Positions 35,305-43,755 of a stretch of 64,000 nucleotides of DNA are shown here, piece by piece. Origin of the DNA: a bacterium 0.1xD8-71 (lineage in GTDB: Bacteria; Bacillota; Clostridia; Lachnospirales; Lachnospiraceae); assembly GCA_003612405.1 (NCBI GenBank), contig RAYR01000001.1, positions 186,001 to 250,000 of the forward strand, read 5' to 3'. Below the pieces are notes generated by a model. That model ran no database searches, was not told the DNA's origin, and saw nothing but the letters and a program-made list of their open reading frames with translations. The translations under genes were made by a program, and so were the position numbers. Position 1 is the stretch's first letter. Each line of letters begins with the position of its first letter.

Positions 35305-35823
35305 ATGAAGCGCGGCATTATAACGGCATTTCTTATATTATTGTGTTTTCTGTTGCAATGTACGGTGTTCCGGTTTCTGGCTTTTGGCGGGATAGTACCC
35401 AATCTGATGATTGTATTGACGGCTTCTTTCGGATTTATGCGGGGAGAGAAGACGGGGCTGCTGATTGGATTTTTCTGCGGAATCCTGGTAGATATTTTCT
35501 TTGCCAGTGTCATCGGGTTTTACGCTTTACTGTACATGTATATCGGTTATATGAACGGCAAATTTGCGGTGGTTTTTTATCCGCAGGACATCAAACTGCC
35601 GGTAGCTTTGATATTGTGCAGTGATTTTTTCTACGGCATCATATGTTATGTGATTTTATTCCTTCTGCGGAGCCGGTTTGATGTTATGTATTATCTTGTG
35701 CATATTATTCTGCCGGAAATTGTGTATACGATTGTGGTCACTTTACTGTTGTATCCGTTGATTCTCTGGATCAATACCAGGCTTGAACACGGCGAACTGA
35801 GGAGCGGGAAGAAGTTTGTTTGA
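35305..35823 (+). CDS. mreD: Rod shape-determining protein MreD
   Basis: A 172-residue integral membrane protein with about five helices. The first covers AFLILLCFLLQCTVF, and GLLIGFFCGILVDIFF is typical of MreD. It ends within the start of the PBP2 gene (8-base overlap), so the genes are probably co-translated. Confidence 0.93.
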   Translation: MKRGIITAFLILLCFLLQCTVFRFLAFGGIVPNLMIVLTASFGFMRGEKTGLLIGFFCGILVDIFFASVIGFYALLYMYIGYMNGKFAVVFYPQDIKLPVALILCSDFFYGIICYVILFLLRSRFDVMYYLVHIILPEIVYTIVVTLLLYPLILWINTRLEHGELRSGKKFV

Positions 35824-38692
35824 GGAATTTTGGGAACATTTTAAAGAAAATTTCATGAATATGGTCACTTCCAGGCTGATTGTGCTGGTTTTTGTGCTGT
35901 TTGGCATGGGGGGATACTTGATTTATACCATCTTTCAGCTACAGATTGTCAAAGGGGAAGATTATTACAATAACTTTCAGCTGAAAATTACAAAGGAACG
36001 TACACTGCCTGCTACCAGGGGCAATATTTTAGATCGAGACGGTAATCTGTTGGCATACAATGAGCTGGCATACTCTGTGACGATAGAGGATGTGTATGAA
36101 TCGGGACGGAAAAAGAATGCAAGACTGAATGATACCATCTGCCGCCTGATTCATATGATAGAGGAAAACGGCGACCGGGTGATCAGTGATTTTCATATCG
36201 AAATCGGCAGGAATGGCAATTATGAGTATAATGTGGAGGGAACACAGCTTCTCAGGTTCCTTGCCGATATCTATGGATATGCATCAGTTGATGATCTGAA
36301 AGAAAAGGAAAAAACAGCAACGCCCGATGATGTGATAACCTATCTGTGCAGTACTTCCCGTTATGGAATCGGCGATTATACGGATGATGGGGACTCTTCG
36401 AGCTTTGTAGAAGGAATGGGGTTTACCAAAGAGGAAGTCTTAAAGATCATAACCATTCGTTATGCCATGAGTGCCAACAGTTATCAGAAATATATTGCCA
36501 CCACTGTGGCAAATAATGTTTCACCAAAGACGGTGGCGGTGGTTATGGAAAATGCAGATATCCTCGACGGCGTCTCCGTGGCAGAGGGGACTATCCGTAA
36601 ATATAATGACAGCATTTATTTTGCCCAGGTTATCGGTTATACGGGGAAGGTGGATCCCGAGGGCTTAAAAGAGCTTCAGGAGCAGGATGAGACCTACGAT
36701 ATCAATGATACGGTAGGAAAGTCCGGGATTGAGGCTTCCATGGAAATGGAGCTACAGGGCAGAAAGGGTTCTGAAACAGTCTATGTGGACAATCTGGGAA
36801 AAGTAATTGAGACCAGTGACAGGGTTGAACCTATGGCAGGAAATGATGTCACCCTGACGCTGGATACAGAACTGCAAAAAGCCTGTTATCATATTCTGGA
36901 GGCCAAACTGGCCGGTATTCTGCTGAATAAGATAGAAAACATTAAAGAGTACACCCCGCCTGAAGGCGGAAGCGGGGGCAATATTCCGATTCCCATATAC
37001 GATGTATATTATGCCTGTATCAATAATAATGTCATTGATACTTCTCACTTTTCTTCCGACTATGCGGGAGAGACAGAGAAGACTGTGCAGCAGGCATATC
37101 TGGACAAGAAGGCAAGGGTGTTTGCAACCCTCAGAGAGGAACTGGAAGAAGTCTGTACACCCTATGAGGAATTGACGACAGAATATCAGGTTTATGAAAG
37201 TTATATTGCAGCTCTGCTCTATGATGATGATATTATCATGGAGTCGGTGGTGGATAAGAATGACGCGACTTACATTGCCTGGACCAAGGATGAGGTCATC
37301 AGCCTGAATGAGTACTTAAACTATGCCATTGCCCAAAACTGGATTAACGTGTCCAAGCTGGAGATAGAATCCCAGTATTCCGATTCGGTGGAGATTTATG
37401 ACAGAATACTGGATTATCTGTTTGAAAAGATAGATGGCGATATGGAGTTTGATAAAAAGATCTACCGTTATATGATCAATGCGGACGAGCTGACAGGACG
37501 GCAGATCTGTATGCTTTTGCTGGAGCAGAATATTGTGGAGCCCCCGGTGGAGGAGGTTGCCCAGTTTACGGCGGGCAGTATGACGCCCTATGTCTTTCTG
37601 CGTAACAGGATAGAGAATCTGGACATCACACCGTCGCAGCTGGCACTGGATCCTTATTCCGGATCCATTGTGGTCACAGATGTAAATTCCGGAGATGTAC
37701 TGGCACTTTCCACGTATCCGAGTTATGATAATAATAAGATGGCCAATGGTGTGGATGCCGCTTATTTTGCGAGTCTCAGAAATGATTTGTCCTATCCGCT
37801 GATCAATTATGCGACCCAGCAGAGGACGGCTCCAGGTTCCACCTTTAAACCGGTTTCTGCTACGGCAGGGCTTTTAGAAGGCGTTATCACCACTTCGGAT
37901 ACGATTACCTGTACAGGTGAGTTTGATAAGGTTTCACCGTCTCCCAGATGTCATATCTATCCGGGAGCACACGGCTCTTTGAATGTTACGGGAGGCATCC
38001 AGCGTTCCTGCAACTGGTTCTTTTATGAGGTTGGATACCGTCTGGGGAGTGTGGGGGATACCTACAATGACAATGTGGGCCTTAATAAACTGGCCAAGTA
38101 TGCGGATATGTATGGACTTTCAGAGACATCCGGTGTGGAGATTGAAGAATATGCGCCGGAGGTTTCAGACCTGGATGCCGTCCGTTCGGCTATCGGCCAC
38201 GGTACCAATAACTATACCACAGCCGGTCTCGCGCGATATGTTACAACTATCGCCAATAGTGGAACATGTTATAATTTAACATTAGTAGACAGGATAGAGA
38301 ACCATAACAGCGGGACTGTTGCAGAGCATGAAGCCGAGATCCGGAATCGGATCGATATGGATCCGGCTTACTGGGACGCCATTCATACCGGTATGCGCAG
38401 GGTGGTGGAAGGCAAGCGGTATTTTGCAGATCTTGATGTAAATGTGGCAGGTAAGACCGGTACGGCTCAGGAGAACAGAAACCGTCCAAACCATGCGTTG
38501 TTTATCAGCTATGCGCCCTATGAGGAGCCTGAGATAGCGGTGGCAGTCCGTGTGGCCAATGGCTATTCTTCCGACTATGCCGCACAGATTGCCAAAGATG
38601 TGTATGAGTATTATTATGGACTGAAAGAGGAAAGTGAGATCATTACCGGTACAGCCGGTATGTTGGTCGGCGGTGAAATAGGCGCAGACTGA
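35816..38692 (+). CDS. Penicillin-binding protein 2 (class B transpeptidase)
   Basis: A 958-residue elongation-type transpeptidase cross-linking lateral peptidoglycan with RodA. It has an N-terminal membrane anchor (about 20-42) and pedestal domain with ATRGNILDRDGNLLAYN. The transpeptidase domain has SxxK in APGSTFKPV, SxN in RSCNWFF and KTG in AGKTGTAQ. Between about residues 365 and 610 lies an extra acidic, Tyr-rich segment not found in typical 600-700-residue PBP2s. The start is TTG inside mreD. Confidence 0.93.
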   Translation: MFEEFWEHFKENFMNMVTSRLIVLVFVLFGMGGYLIYTIFQLQIVKGEDYYNNFQLKITKERTLPATRGNILDRDGNLLAYNELAYSVTIEDVYESGRKKNARLNDTICRLIHMIEENGDRVISDFHIEIGRNGNYEYNVEGTQLLRFLADIYGYASVDDLKEKEKTATPDDVITYLCSTSRYGIGDYTDDGDSSSFVEGMGFTKEEVLKIITIRYAMSANSYQKYIATTVANNVSPKTVAVVMENADILDGVSVAEGTIRKYNDSIYFAQVIGYTGKVDPEGLKELQEQDETYDINDTVGKSGIEASMEMELQGRKGSETVYVDNLGKVIETSDRVEPMAGNDVTLTLDTELQKACYHILEAKLAGILLNKIENIKEYTPPEGGSGGNIPIPIYDVYYACINNNVIDTSHFSSDYAGETEKTVQQAYLDKKARVFATLREELEEVCTPYEELTTEYQVYESYIAALLYDDDIIMESVVDKNDATYIAWTKDEVISLNEYLNYAIAQNWINVSKLEIESQYSDSVEIYDRILDYLFEKIDGDMEFDKKIYRYMINADELTGRQICMLLLEQNIVEPPVEEVAQFTAGSMTPYVFLRNRIENLDITPSQLALDPYSGSIVVTDVNSGDVLALSTYPSYDNNKMANGVDAAYFASLRNDLSYPLINYATQQRTAPGSTFKPVSATAGLLEGVITTSDTITCTGEFDKVSPSPRCHIYPGAHGSLNVTGGIQRSCNWFFYEVGYRLGSVGDTYNDNVGLNKLAKYADMYGLSETSGVEIEEYAPEVSDLDAVRSAIGHGTNNYTTAGLARYVTTIANSGTCYNLTLVDRIENHNSGTVAEHEAEIRNRIDMDPAYWDAIHTGMRRVVEGKRYFADLDVNVAGKTGTAQENRNRPNHALFISYAPYEEPEIAVAVRVANGYSSDYAAQIAKDVYEYYYGLKEESEIITGTAGMLVGGEIGAD

Positions 38693-38710
38693 TCAATTGA
38701 GGTGTTGAGT

Positions 38711-39391
38711 ATGAAAAATCCTGTTATTATCAAAAGTTTTCCAAACGGACTTTCCATCTATCTGGATGGGGAGATGCCCTTTGCCCAGCTTCTGGAGGAA
38801 GTGGCTGTGAAATTCAGAGAGTCTGCCAACTTTTTTAAGGATGCCACCATGGTGGTTTCTTTCGAGGGGCGGGAGCTGACGGATGCGGAAGAGAGACAGA
38901 TAGTCAATACCATCACGGCAAACTCGGCTCTTAATATTGTCTGTATCATGGGCAAGAACGAGGAGACCAACAAGAATTATGTGAAGGCATTGCAGAAACT
39001 TTCTTTCCGCCAGGAAGTGATGGAAAATGCCGGACAGTTCTATAAAGGAACCCTGAAAGATGGACAGCTGCTTGAGACAGAGAACAGTATTATTGTGCTG
39101 GGGGATGTGTATCCCGGCGCCTGTATCGTATCCAGCAAAGATGTGGTTATCTTAGGCGGTCTTTATGGACAGGCTTATGCCGGAGGAAATGGGGAAGACG
39201 GACACTTTGTGGTTGCGCTTGAAATGTCGCCGGAGAAGTTGAAGATTGGTGACTTCAAATATAAAACATCAGAGAAACAGAGCAAATGGTCGATTAAACC
39301 AAAGATTCAGCCAAAGATTGCTTATGTGAAGGACGCAAGAGTCATAATAGAGCCGATTACCAAAGAATTACTGAGCGATCTGCCGTTTTAA
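38711..39391 (+). CDS. minC: Septum site-determining protein MinC
   Basis: A 226-residue FtsZ antagonist. The N-terminal domain reaches to ~105, and the C-terminal beta-helix has VLGDVYPGACIVSSKDVVILGGLYGQAYAG in conserved steps. The ATG at 38711 has TGAGGTG seven bases upstream and is preferred to the GTG at 38702. It is the first gene of minC-minD-minE. Confidence 0.93.
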   Translation: MKNPVIIKSFPNGLSIYLDGEMPFAQLLEEVAVKFRESANFFKDATMVVSFEGRELTDAEERQIVNTITANSALNIVCIMGKNEETNKNYVKALQKLSFRQEVMENAGQFYKGTLKDGQLLETENSIIVLGDVYPGACIVSSKDVVILGGLYGQAYAGGNGEDGHFVVALEMSPEKLKIGDFKYKTSEKQSKWSIKPKIQPKIAYVKDARVIIEPITKELLSDLPF

Positions 39392-39438
39392 GAGGATCGT
39401 TTCAGTAGACGATAACAATTCATTAACGGAGGTTTGCT

Positions 39439-40230
39439 ATGAGTGAAGTGATTGTCGTCACATCAGGGAAAGGCGGGGTAGGAAAGACCACTACTTCAGC
39501 AAACGTTGGTACAGGTCTGGCAGCAATGGGCAAAAAGGTGATTCTGATCGATACAGATATCGGGCTTCGCAATCTCGATGTGGTGATGGGGCTTGAGAAC
39601 AGAATCGTCTATAATCTGGTGGATGTGGTGGAAGGAAACTGCCGTATCAAACAGGCTCTCATAAGGGATAAACGTTATCCCACACTGTTTCTTCTGCCCT
39701 CGGCACAGACCAGGGACAAGACTTCGGTGAATCCCGCTCAGATGGTCAGAATGATCAGTCATCTGAAGGATCAGTTTGACTATATCATCCTGGATTGTCC
39801 GGCAGGTATTGAACAGGGATTCCAGAATGCTATCGCAGGTGCGGACAGGGCACTTGTGGTGACAACCCCGGAGGTTTCCGCAATCCGGGACGCAGACAGA
39901 ATCATCGGTCTTTTAGAGGCCAATGAAATACATAAGATAGATTTGATCATCAACCGCATCCGTCATGATATGGTTAAGAGAGGAGATATGATGTCTTCGG
40001 AGGATGTGGTAGATATTCTCTCCCTGCCGCTGATCGGCCTGGTTCCCGATGATGAAAATGTGGTGATTGCCACAAATCAGGGCGAGCCGCTTGTCGGCAG
40101 CAACACATTGGCGGGCAAAGCCTATCAGAATATCTGTTACAGGGTTCTTGGCAAAGAAGTTCCTTTTATGGATCTGGAGAAGGGAATTTCGTTCTGGGCC
40201 AGAGTATCAGGTATTTTCCATAAAAGTTAG
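39439..40230 (+). CDS. minD: Septum site-determining ATPase MinD
   Basis: A 263-residue deviant Walker ATPase. It has GKGGVGKTTTSANVG at the N-terminus, DCPAGIEQGF (Walker B) and DTDIGLRNLDVVMGLENR. The C-terminal amphipathic membrane targeting sequence is about WARVSGIFHKS. It recruits MinC to the membrane and is cycled by MinE. Confidence 0.97.
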   Translation: MSEVIVVTSGKGGVGKTTTSANVGTGLAAMGKKVILIDTDIGLRNLDVVMGLENRIVYNLVDVVEGNCRIKQALIRDKRYPTLFLLPSAQTRDKTSVNPAQMVRMISHLKDQFDYIILDCPAGIEQGFQNAIAGADRALVVTTPEVSAIRDADRIIGLLEANEIHKIDLIINRIRHDMVKRGDMMSSEDVVDILSLPLIGLVPDDENVVIATNQGEPLVGSNTLAGKAYQNICYRVLGKEVPFMDLEKGISFWARVSGIFHKS

Positions 40231-40243
40231 GAGGGATATCAGG

Positions 40244-40507
40244 GTGTTTAAAAATCTGTTAAAGCGGAAAAGCTCAAGAGAAATAGCCAAAGACAGGCTG
40301 AAGATACTGCTTATTTCCGACAGAGTCAACTGCTCTCAGGAGATGATGGAAATGATAAAGAATGATATTGCGAAAGTGATATCCAAATATATGAAGATTG
40401 ATACCCAGAGCATGGAGATACAGATAACCAAGACAAGCGGTAAAGGCCATAGCCTCAAGAATCCGACCCTCTATGCCAATATACCGATCCTGGATTTAAA
40501 ACAATAA
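40244..40507 (+). CDS. minE: Cell division topological specificity factor MinE
   Basis: An 87-residue protein starting at GTG behind AGGAGGGAT. The N-terminal membrane/MinD-binding part is MFKNLLKRKSSREIAKDRLK, followed by ILLISDRVNCS and the C-terminal dimer domain ISKYMKIDTQSMEIQI. The presence of MinE predicts an oscillating Min system. Confidence 0.95.
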   Translation: MFKNLLKRKSSREIAKDRLKILLISDRVNCSQEMMEMIKNDIAKVISKYMKIDTQSMEIQITKTSGKGHSLKNPTLYANIPILDLKQ

Positions 40508-40511
40508 CAAA

Positions 40512-40625
40512 AGTAAATTTGCTTCGCAAATTAACTTTGCGAGGACCGCTCCGCGGCCTCGGCATGACAAGGAATTTCCGGTCATCCAATTAACTTTCGA
40601 GGACCGTTTCGTGGCCTCGGCAGTA
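40512..40625 (+). repeat. Dispersed double-hairpin repeat, two units
   Basis: The first unit has AATTTGCTTCGCAAATT (7-bp palindrome, TTC loop), AACTTTGCGAG and a GGACCGC/GCGGCC-type stem ending CTCGG. A second, degenerate unit starts 59 bases on. The same family occurs near 45.2 and 57.9 kb. It fills the minE-rodA gap. Confidence 0.85.
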
Positions 40626-40647
40626 CGAGAAAAGGAGAAGACGCAGC

Positions 40648-41751
40648 ATGTTAAGGCACTATCACATCAGGGACTATGATTTTAAACTGATTATCTTCGT
40701 AGTGGCGCTTACGGTGATAGGTGTTCTTGCGATTGGCAGTGCACAGGAGTCTTTGCAGTCAAGACAGACTGCGGGAGCTGTGTTTGGTTTTTTCCTGATG
40801 TTGGTTATTTCCCTGTTTGATTATTCCATTATTCTGCGGTTTTATTGGATCATGTATGCGGTTAATATTCTGTTATTGTGGCTGGTGCAGGCCATTGGTG
40901 TGGAAGCGGGCGGCGCCCAGAGATGGCTGAATCTTTTCGGGATTCAGTTTCAACCTTCGGAAACTGCCAAGATATTATTGATTTTATTCTTTGCACAGTT
41001 TATCATGAAACATAAGGATGAGATGAATTCATTACGGATTGTGGGCGCCTGTGTGCTTTTATTCCTGCCGTCCATTTATCTGATCTACAAACAGCCGGAT
41101 ATGTCTACCAGTATCATGGTGGTATTGACGTTTTGTGTGCTGCTGTTTGTGGGAGGCATTGGCTGGAAATATATTATTCTGGCGTTGTCTGTGGCGGTTC
41201 CGGCCTTTATCATCCTGCTTACGCTGATTTTGCAGCCGGATCAGGAAATCATAGAGGAGTTTCAGCAAAGACGTATTCTTGCCTGGCTGTATCCGGAAGA
41301 ATATGCCACAACAGAGGCTTACCAGCAGACCAATTCTGTTACGGCAATCGGGTCCGGTATGCTTTACGGCAAGGGGTACAATACCAATGAGATTACCTCG
41401 GTGAAGAACGGAAATTTTATTTCCGAGCCGGAAACAGACTTTATTTACGCGGTCATAGGGGAAGAATTTGGATTTGTGGGCGGCTGTGCTGTAATTGTGT
41501 TATTGATTTTAATCTCGTTTGAATGTATTATGGTAGCTAGGAGAGCAAAAGATTTAGCCGGTACGATTATTGCCGCCGGGGTAGCGGCATTGATCGGCTT
41601 TCAGGGGATGTTAAATATCGCTGTGGCCACTGGTGCAAGTCCCAACACGGGTATTCCGCTTCCGTTTGTCAGTTATGGGCTGACTTCGCTTGTGAGTCTG
41701 TATATCGGAGTGGGATTTGTAATGAATGTACGGCTTCAATGCAAAAAATGA
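40648..41751 (+). CDS. rodA: RodA, SEDS peptidoglycan glycosyltransferase
   Basis: A 367-residue polytopic SEDS protein with about ten helices. It polymerises lipid II and works with PBP2. GVEAGGAQRWLNLFGIQFQP, PSETAKILLILFFA and the C-terminal GASPNTGIPLPFVSYG signatures are present. The context (Mre, PBP2, Min) favours RodA over FtsW. AAAAGGAGAA precedes the ATG. Confidence 0.92.
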   Translation: MLRHYHIRDYDFKLIIFVVALTVIGVLAIGSAQESLQSRQTAGAVFGFFLMLVISLFDYSIILRFYWIMYAVNILLLWLVQAIGVEAGGAQRWLNLFGIQFQPSETAKILLILFFAQFIMKHKDEMNSLRIVGACVLLFLPSIYLIYKQPDMSTSIMVVLTFCVLLFVGGIGWKYIILALSVAVPAFIILLTLILQPDQEIIEEFQQRRILAWLYPEEYATTEAYQQTNSVTAIGSGMLYGKGYNTNEITSVKNGNFISEPETDFIYAVIGEEFGFVGGCAVIVLLILISFECIMVARRAKDLAGTIIAAGVAALIGFQGMLNIAVATGASPNTGIPLPFVSYGLTSLVSLYIGVGFVMNVRLQCKK

Positions 41752-41764
41752 CAGGGGTGTTTCT

Positions 41765-42160
41765 ATGAATATCGCATTAATCGCACATGATGCAAAGAAA
41801 AAACTGATGCAGAATTTCTGTATCGCTTATCGAGGGATTCTGAGCAAGAATGAACTCTATGCGACCGGAACCACAGGCCGGTTGATTGAGGAAGTGACAA
41901 ACTTAACGATCCATAAATATCTGGCGGGTCATCTGGGAGGCGCGCAGCAGATTGGCGCCCAGATTGAGCATAATCAGATCGATCTGGTGATTTTTCTGCG
42001 TGATCCGCTGTATCCGAAATCCCATGAACCGGATGTCAATAATGTAGTGATGTTGTGTGACAGGCACAACATTCCTTTGGCAACGAATCTGGCATCGGCG
42101 GAACTGTTGATCAAATCACTCGACAGAGGAGACCTTGAGTGGCGTGAAATGTACAAATAG
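41765..42160 (+). CDS. mgsA: Methylglyoxal synthase
   Basis: A 131-residue enzyme converting dihydroxyacetone phosphate to methylglyoxal and phosphate, a bypass of lower glycolysis. IALIAHDAKK, ATGTTGRLI (phosphate site), GGAQQIGA and FLRDPLYP are the conserved blocks, with the catalytic Asp in FLRDP. The inner ATG at 41765 gives the standard N-terminus. Confidence 0.96.
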   Translation: MNIALIAHDAKKKLMQNFCIAYRGILSKNELYATGTTGRLIEEVTNLTIHKYLAGHLGGAQQIGAQIEHNQIDLVIFLRDPLYPKSHEPDVNNVVMLCDRHNIPLATNLASAELLIKSLDRGDLEWREMYK

Positions 42161-43130
42161 GAAGAACAAACTGAAGATAAGCGCTGTGCTTGCGGCAGTC
42201 ATGATCTGTATGACAGGATGTGGCAGTACGAAGTATGATATGCCCTATTCGGCTCAGAGCAGTGTCAGCAGTTATCAGCTTTTAAACGTGGCCAATCAGG
42301 AGACGATAGAGCCTTTTGCGGCCAATTTGTGCGTGGCAGCCAAGGATATCCCGGCATCCGGGATTAATCTGTCAGAGGTGGGAGCAGCAGCACTTTTTGA
42401 TTCCAAGAATCTGGAAACCCTCTATGCCAAAAATGTGAATAATCAGATGAACCCGGCCAGTCTGACCAAAGTGATGACGGCTCTGGTGGCGCTGAAATAC
42501 GGTAAACCGGATGATGTATATGTGGCCTCGGAAAATGTGAAGATTACGGAATCGGGTGCGGTGTTATGCGGCCTGAAGCCGGGGGATAAAATGACACTGG
42601 ATCAGGCGCTCCATATCCTGCTTATGTATTCGGCCAACGATGTGGCTGTTTTGATCGCAGAGGGAGTTACAGGCGGATCCGTGGAAGACTTTGTGGCCTT
42701 GATGAATCAGGAAGCGCAGAAAATCGGTGCCACCAACTGTCAGTTCATGAATCCCAACGGATTGACGCAGGAGGGGCATTATGTCACGGCCTATGATCTG
42801 TATCTGATCTTTCAGGAAGCATTGAAATATGAGCTGTTTAATGAGATTATACAGACCAGTTCTTATACAACGGTGTACATGGATGGCAATGGGGCGGACA
42901 AGTCTATAGAGATAGAGAATTCCAATCTGTACCTCAGGGGCGTCTACGATATGCCGCCAAATGTGACTGTGGTGGGTGGTAAGACAGGCACCACCAATGC
43001 GGCGGGACATTGCCTGATTCTGCTTGCCAGAAGCAGCAGCGGCACGCCTTATATATCTGTTATTCTAAAGGATGATTCCAGGGAAAAGCTGTATGCGGAT
43101 ATGAGTGATCTTCTGGGAATCGCCAAATAA
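42135..43130 (+). CDS. D-alanyl-D-alanine carboxypeptidase lipoprotein (DacF-like)
   Basis: A 331-residue low-molecular-weight PBP. A short basic start and hydrophobic core lead to the lipobox MTGC, so it is probably a lipid-anchored protein. Active-site motifs are SLTK (in NPASLTKVMTAL), SAN (in MYSANDVAV) and KTGT (in GGKTGTTN). It trims pentapeptides in the wall. The TTG start at 42135 follows GAGGAG closely and overlaps mgsA by 26 bases; GTG at 42144 is an alternative. Confidence 0.92.
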   Translation: MSGVKCTNRKNKLKISAVLAAVMICMTGCGSTKYDMPYSAQSSVSSYQLLNVANQETIEPFAANLCVAAKDIPASGINLSEVGAAALFDSKNLETLYAKNVNNQMNPASLTKVMTALVALKYGKPDDVYVASENVKITESGAVLCGLKPGDKMTLDQALHILLMYSANDVAVLIAEGVTGGSVEDFVALMNQEAQKIGATNCQFMNPNGLTQEGHYVTAYDLYLIFQEALKYELFNEIIQTSSYTTVYMDGNGADKSIEIENSNLYLRGVYDMPPNVTVVGGKTGTTNAAGHCLILLARSSSGTPYISVILKDDSREKLYADMSDLLGIAK

Positions 43131-43152
43131 AGTGTTGAATGAACTTTTCTAG

Positions 43153-43181
43153 TTGTTTTTTTGGCAGGTTTCCCTTATAAT
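43153..43181 (+). promoter_or_regulatory. Sigma-A promoter for the next gene
   Basis: TTGTTT, a 17-base spacer and TATAAT lie about 60 bases before the following gene's AGGAGGG site. Confidence 0.65.
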
Positions 43182-43243
43182 AATGGGTAGATGGAGTAAA
43201 TCGTACAGACTATATAAATATCTTACTTTAGGAGGGTTTTACC

Positions 43244-43663
43244 ATGGTTCAATTCATTGTAGGCAATAAGGGAAAAGGAAAGACCAAGCATCTACTTGAT
43301 AAGGTAAATACGGAGATAAAAGACGCACAGGGAAATGTAGTATATTTAGATAAGAGCACCAAGCATATGTTTGAGTTGAACAATAAGATCAGACTCATTG
43401 ATGTACCGGAGTATTTGGTTACGAGCAGTGACGAATTTATCGGTTTTATCTGTGGAATCATTTCACAGGACCATGATTTACAGCAGATGTATTTCGACAG
43501 CTTTTTGAAGATTGCCTGTCTGGAGGCAGAAGATCTTGGCAAAGTGATTGACAAGATTGAAAAGATCAGCGAAAAATTCCATGTAGATTTTGTAATAAGT
43601 ATATCTTTGGATGAGAGTGAACTGCCTGAGAATGTTCGTTCTAAAGTTATTGTTTCTTTATAA
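43244..43663 (+). CDS. Small P-loop-like conserved protein, unknown function
   Basis: A 139-residue protein with an N-terminal GNKGKGKTKHLLDK that matches Walker A (GxxxxGKT), and little else of a standard ATPase. The middle (LIDVPEYLV) and VDFVISISLDESELPENV could form the following beta strands. Such proteins are sometimes labelled twitching motility PilT, but it lacks the PilT domains. It has its own promoter and a hairpin after it. Function unknown. Confidence 0.72.
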   Translation: MVQFIVGNKGKGKTKHLLDKVNTEIKDAQGNVVYLDKSTKHMFELNNKIRLIDVPEYLVTSSDEFIGFICGIISQDHDLQQMYFDSFLKIACLEAEDLGKVIDKIEKISEKFHVDFVISISLDESELPENVRSKVIVSL

Positions 43664-43697
43664 GCAATGTACATAACCTAAAACGGAATTCCATAAA

Positions 43698-43722
43698 TGC
43701 CCCGTAGCTTGCTGCGGGGTAT
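43698..43722 (+). terminator. Intrinsic terminator
   Basis: CCCCGTAGC pairs with GCTGCGGGG (one G-U) and a short T-rich TATTTC follows. It separates the P-loop gene from the HlyD-like gene. Confidence 0.6.
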
Positions 43723-43755
43723 TTCAATATGATTAGAGAAGGAGCTTAATGGTAC

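Noticed and set aside
40067..40243. Longer N-terminal extension of MinE
   Set aside because: These codons lie inside minD in another frame. GTG at 40244 follows AGGAGGGAT and gives the standard MinE N-terminus.
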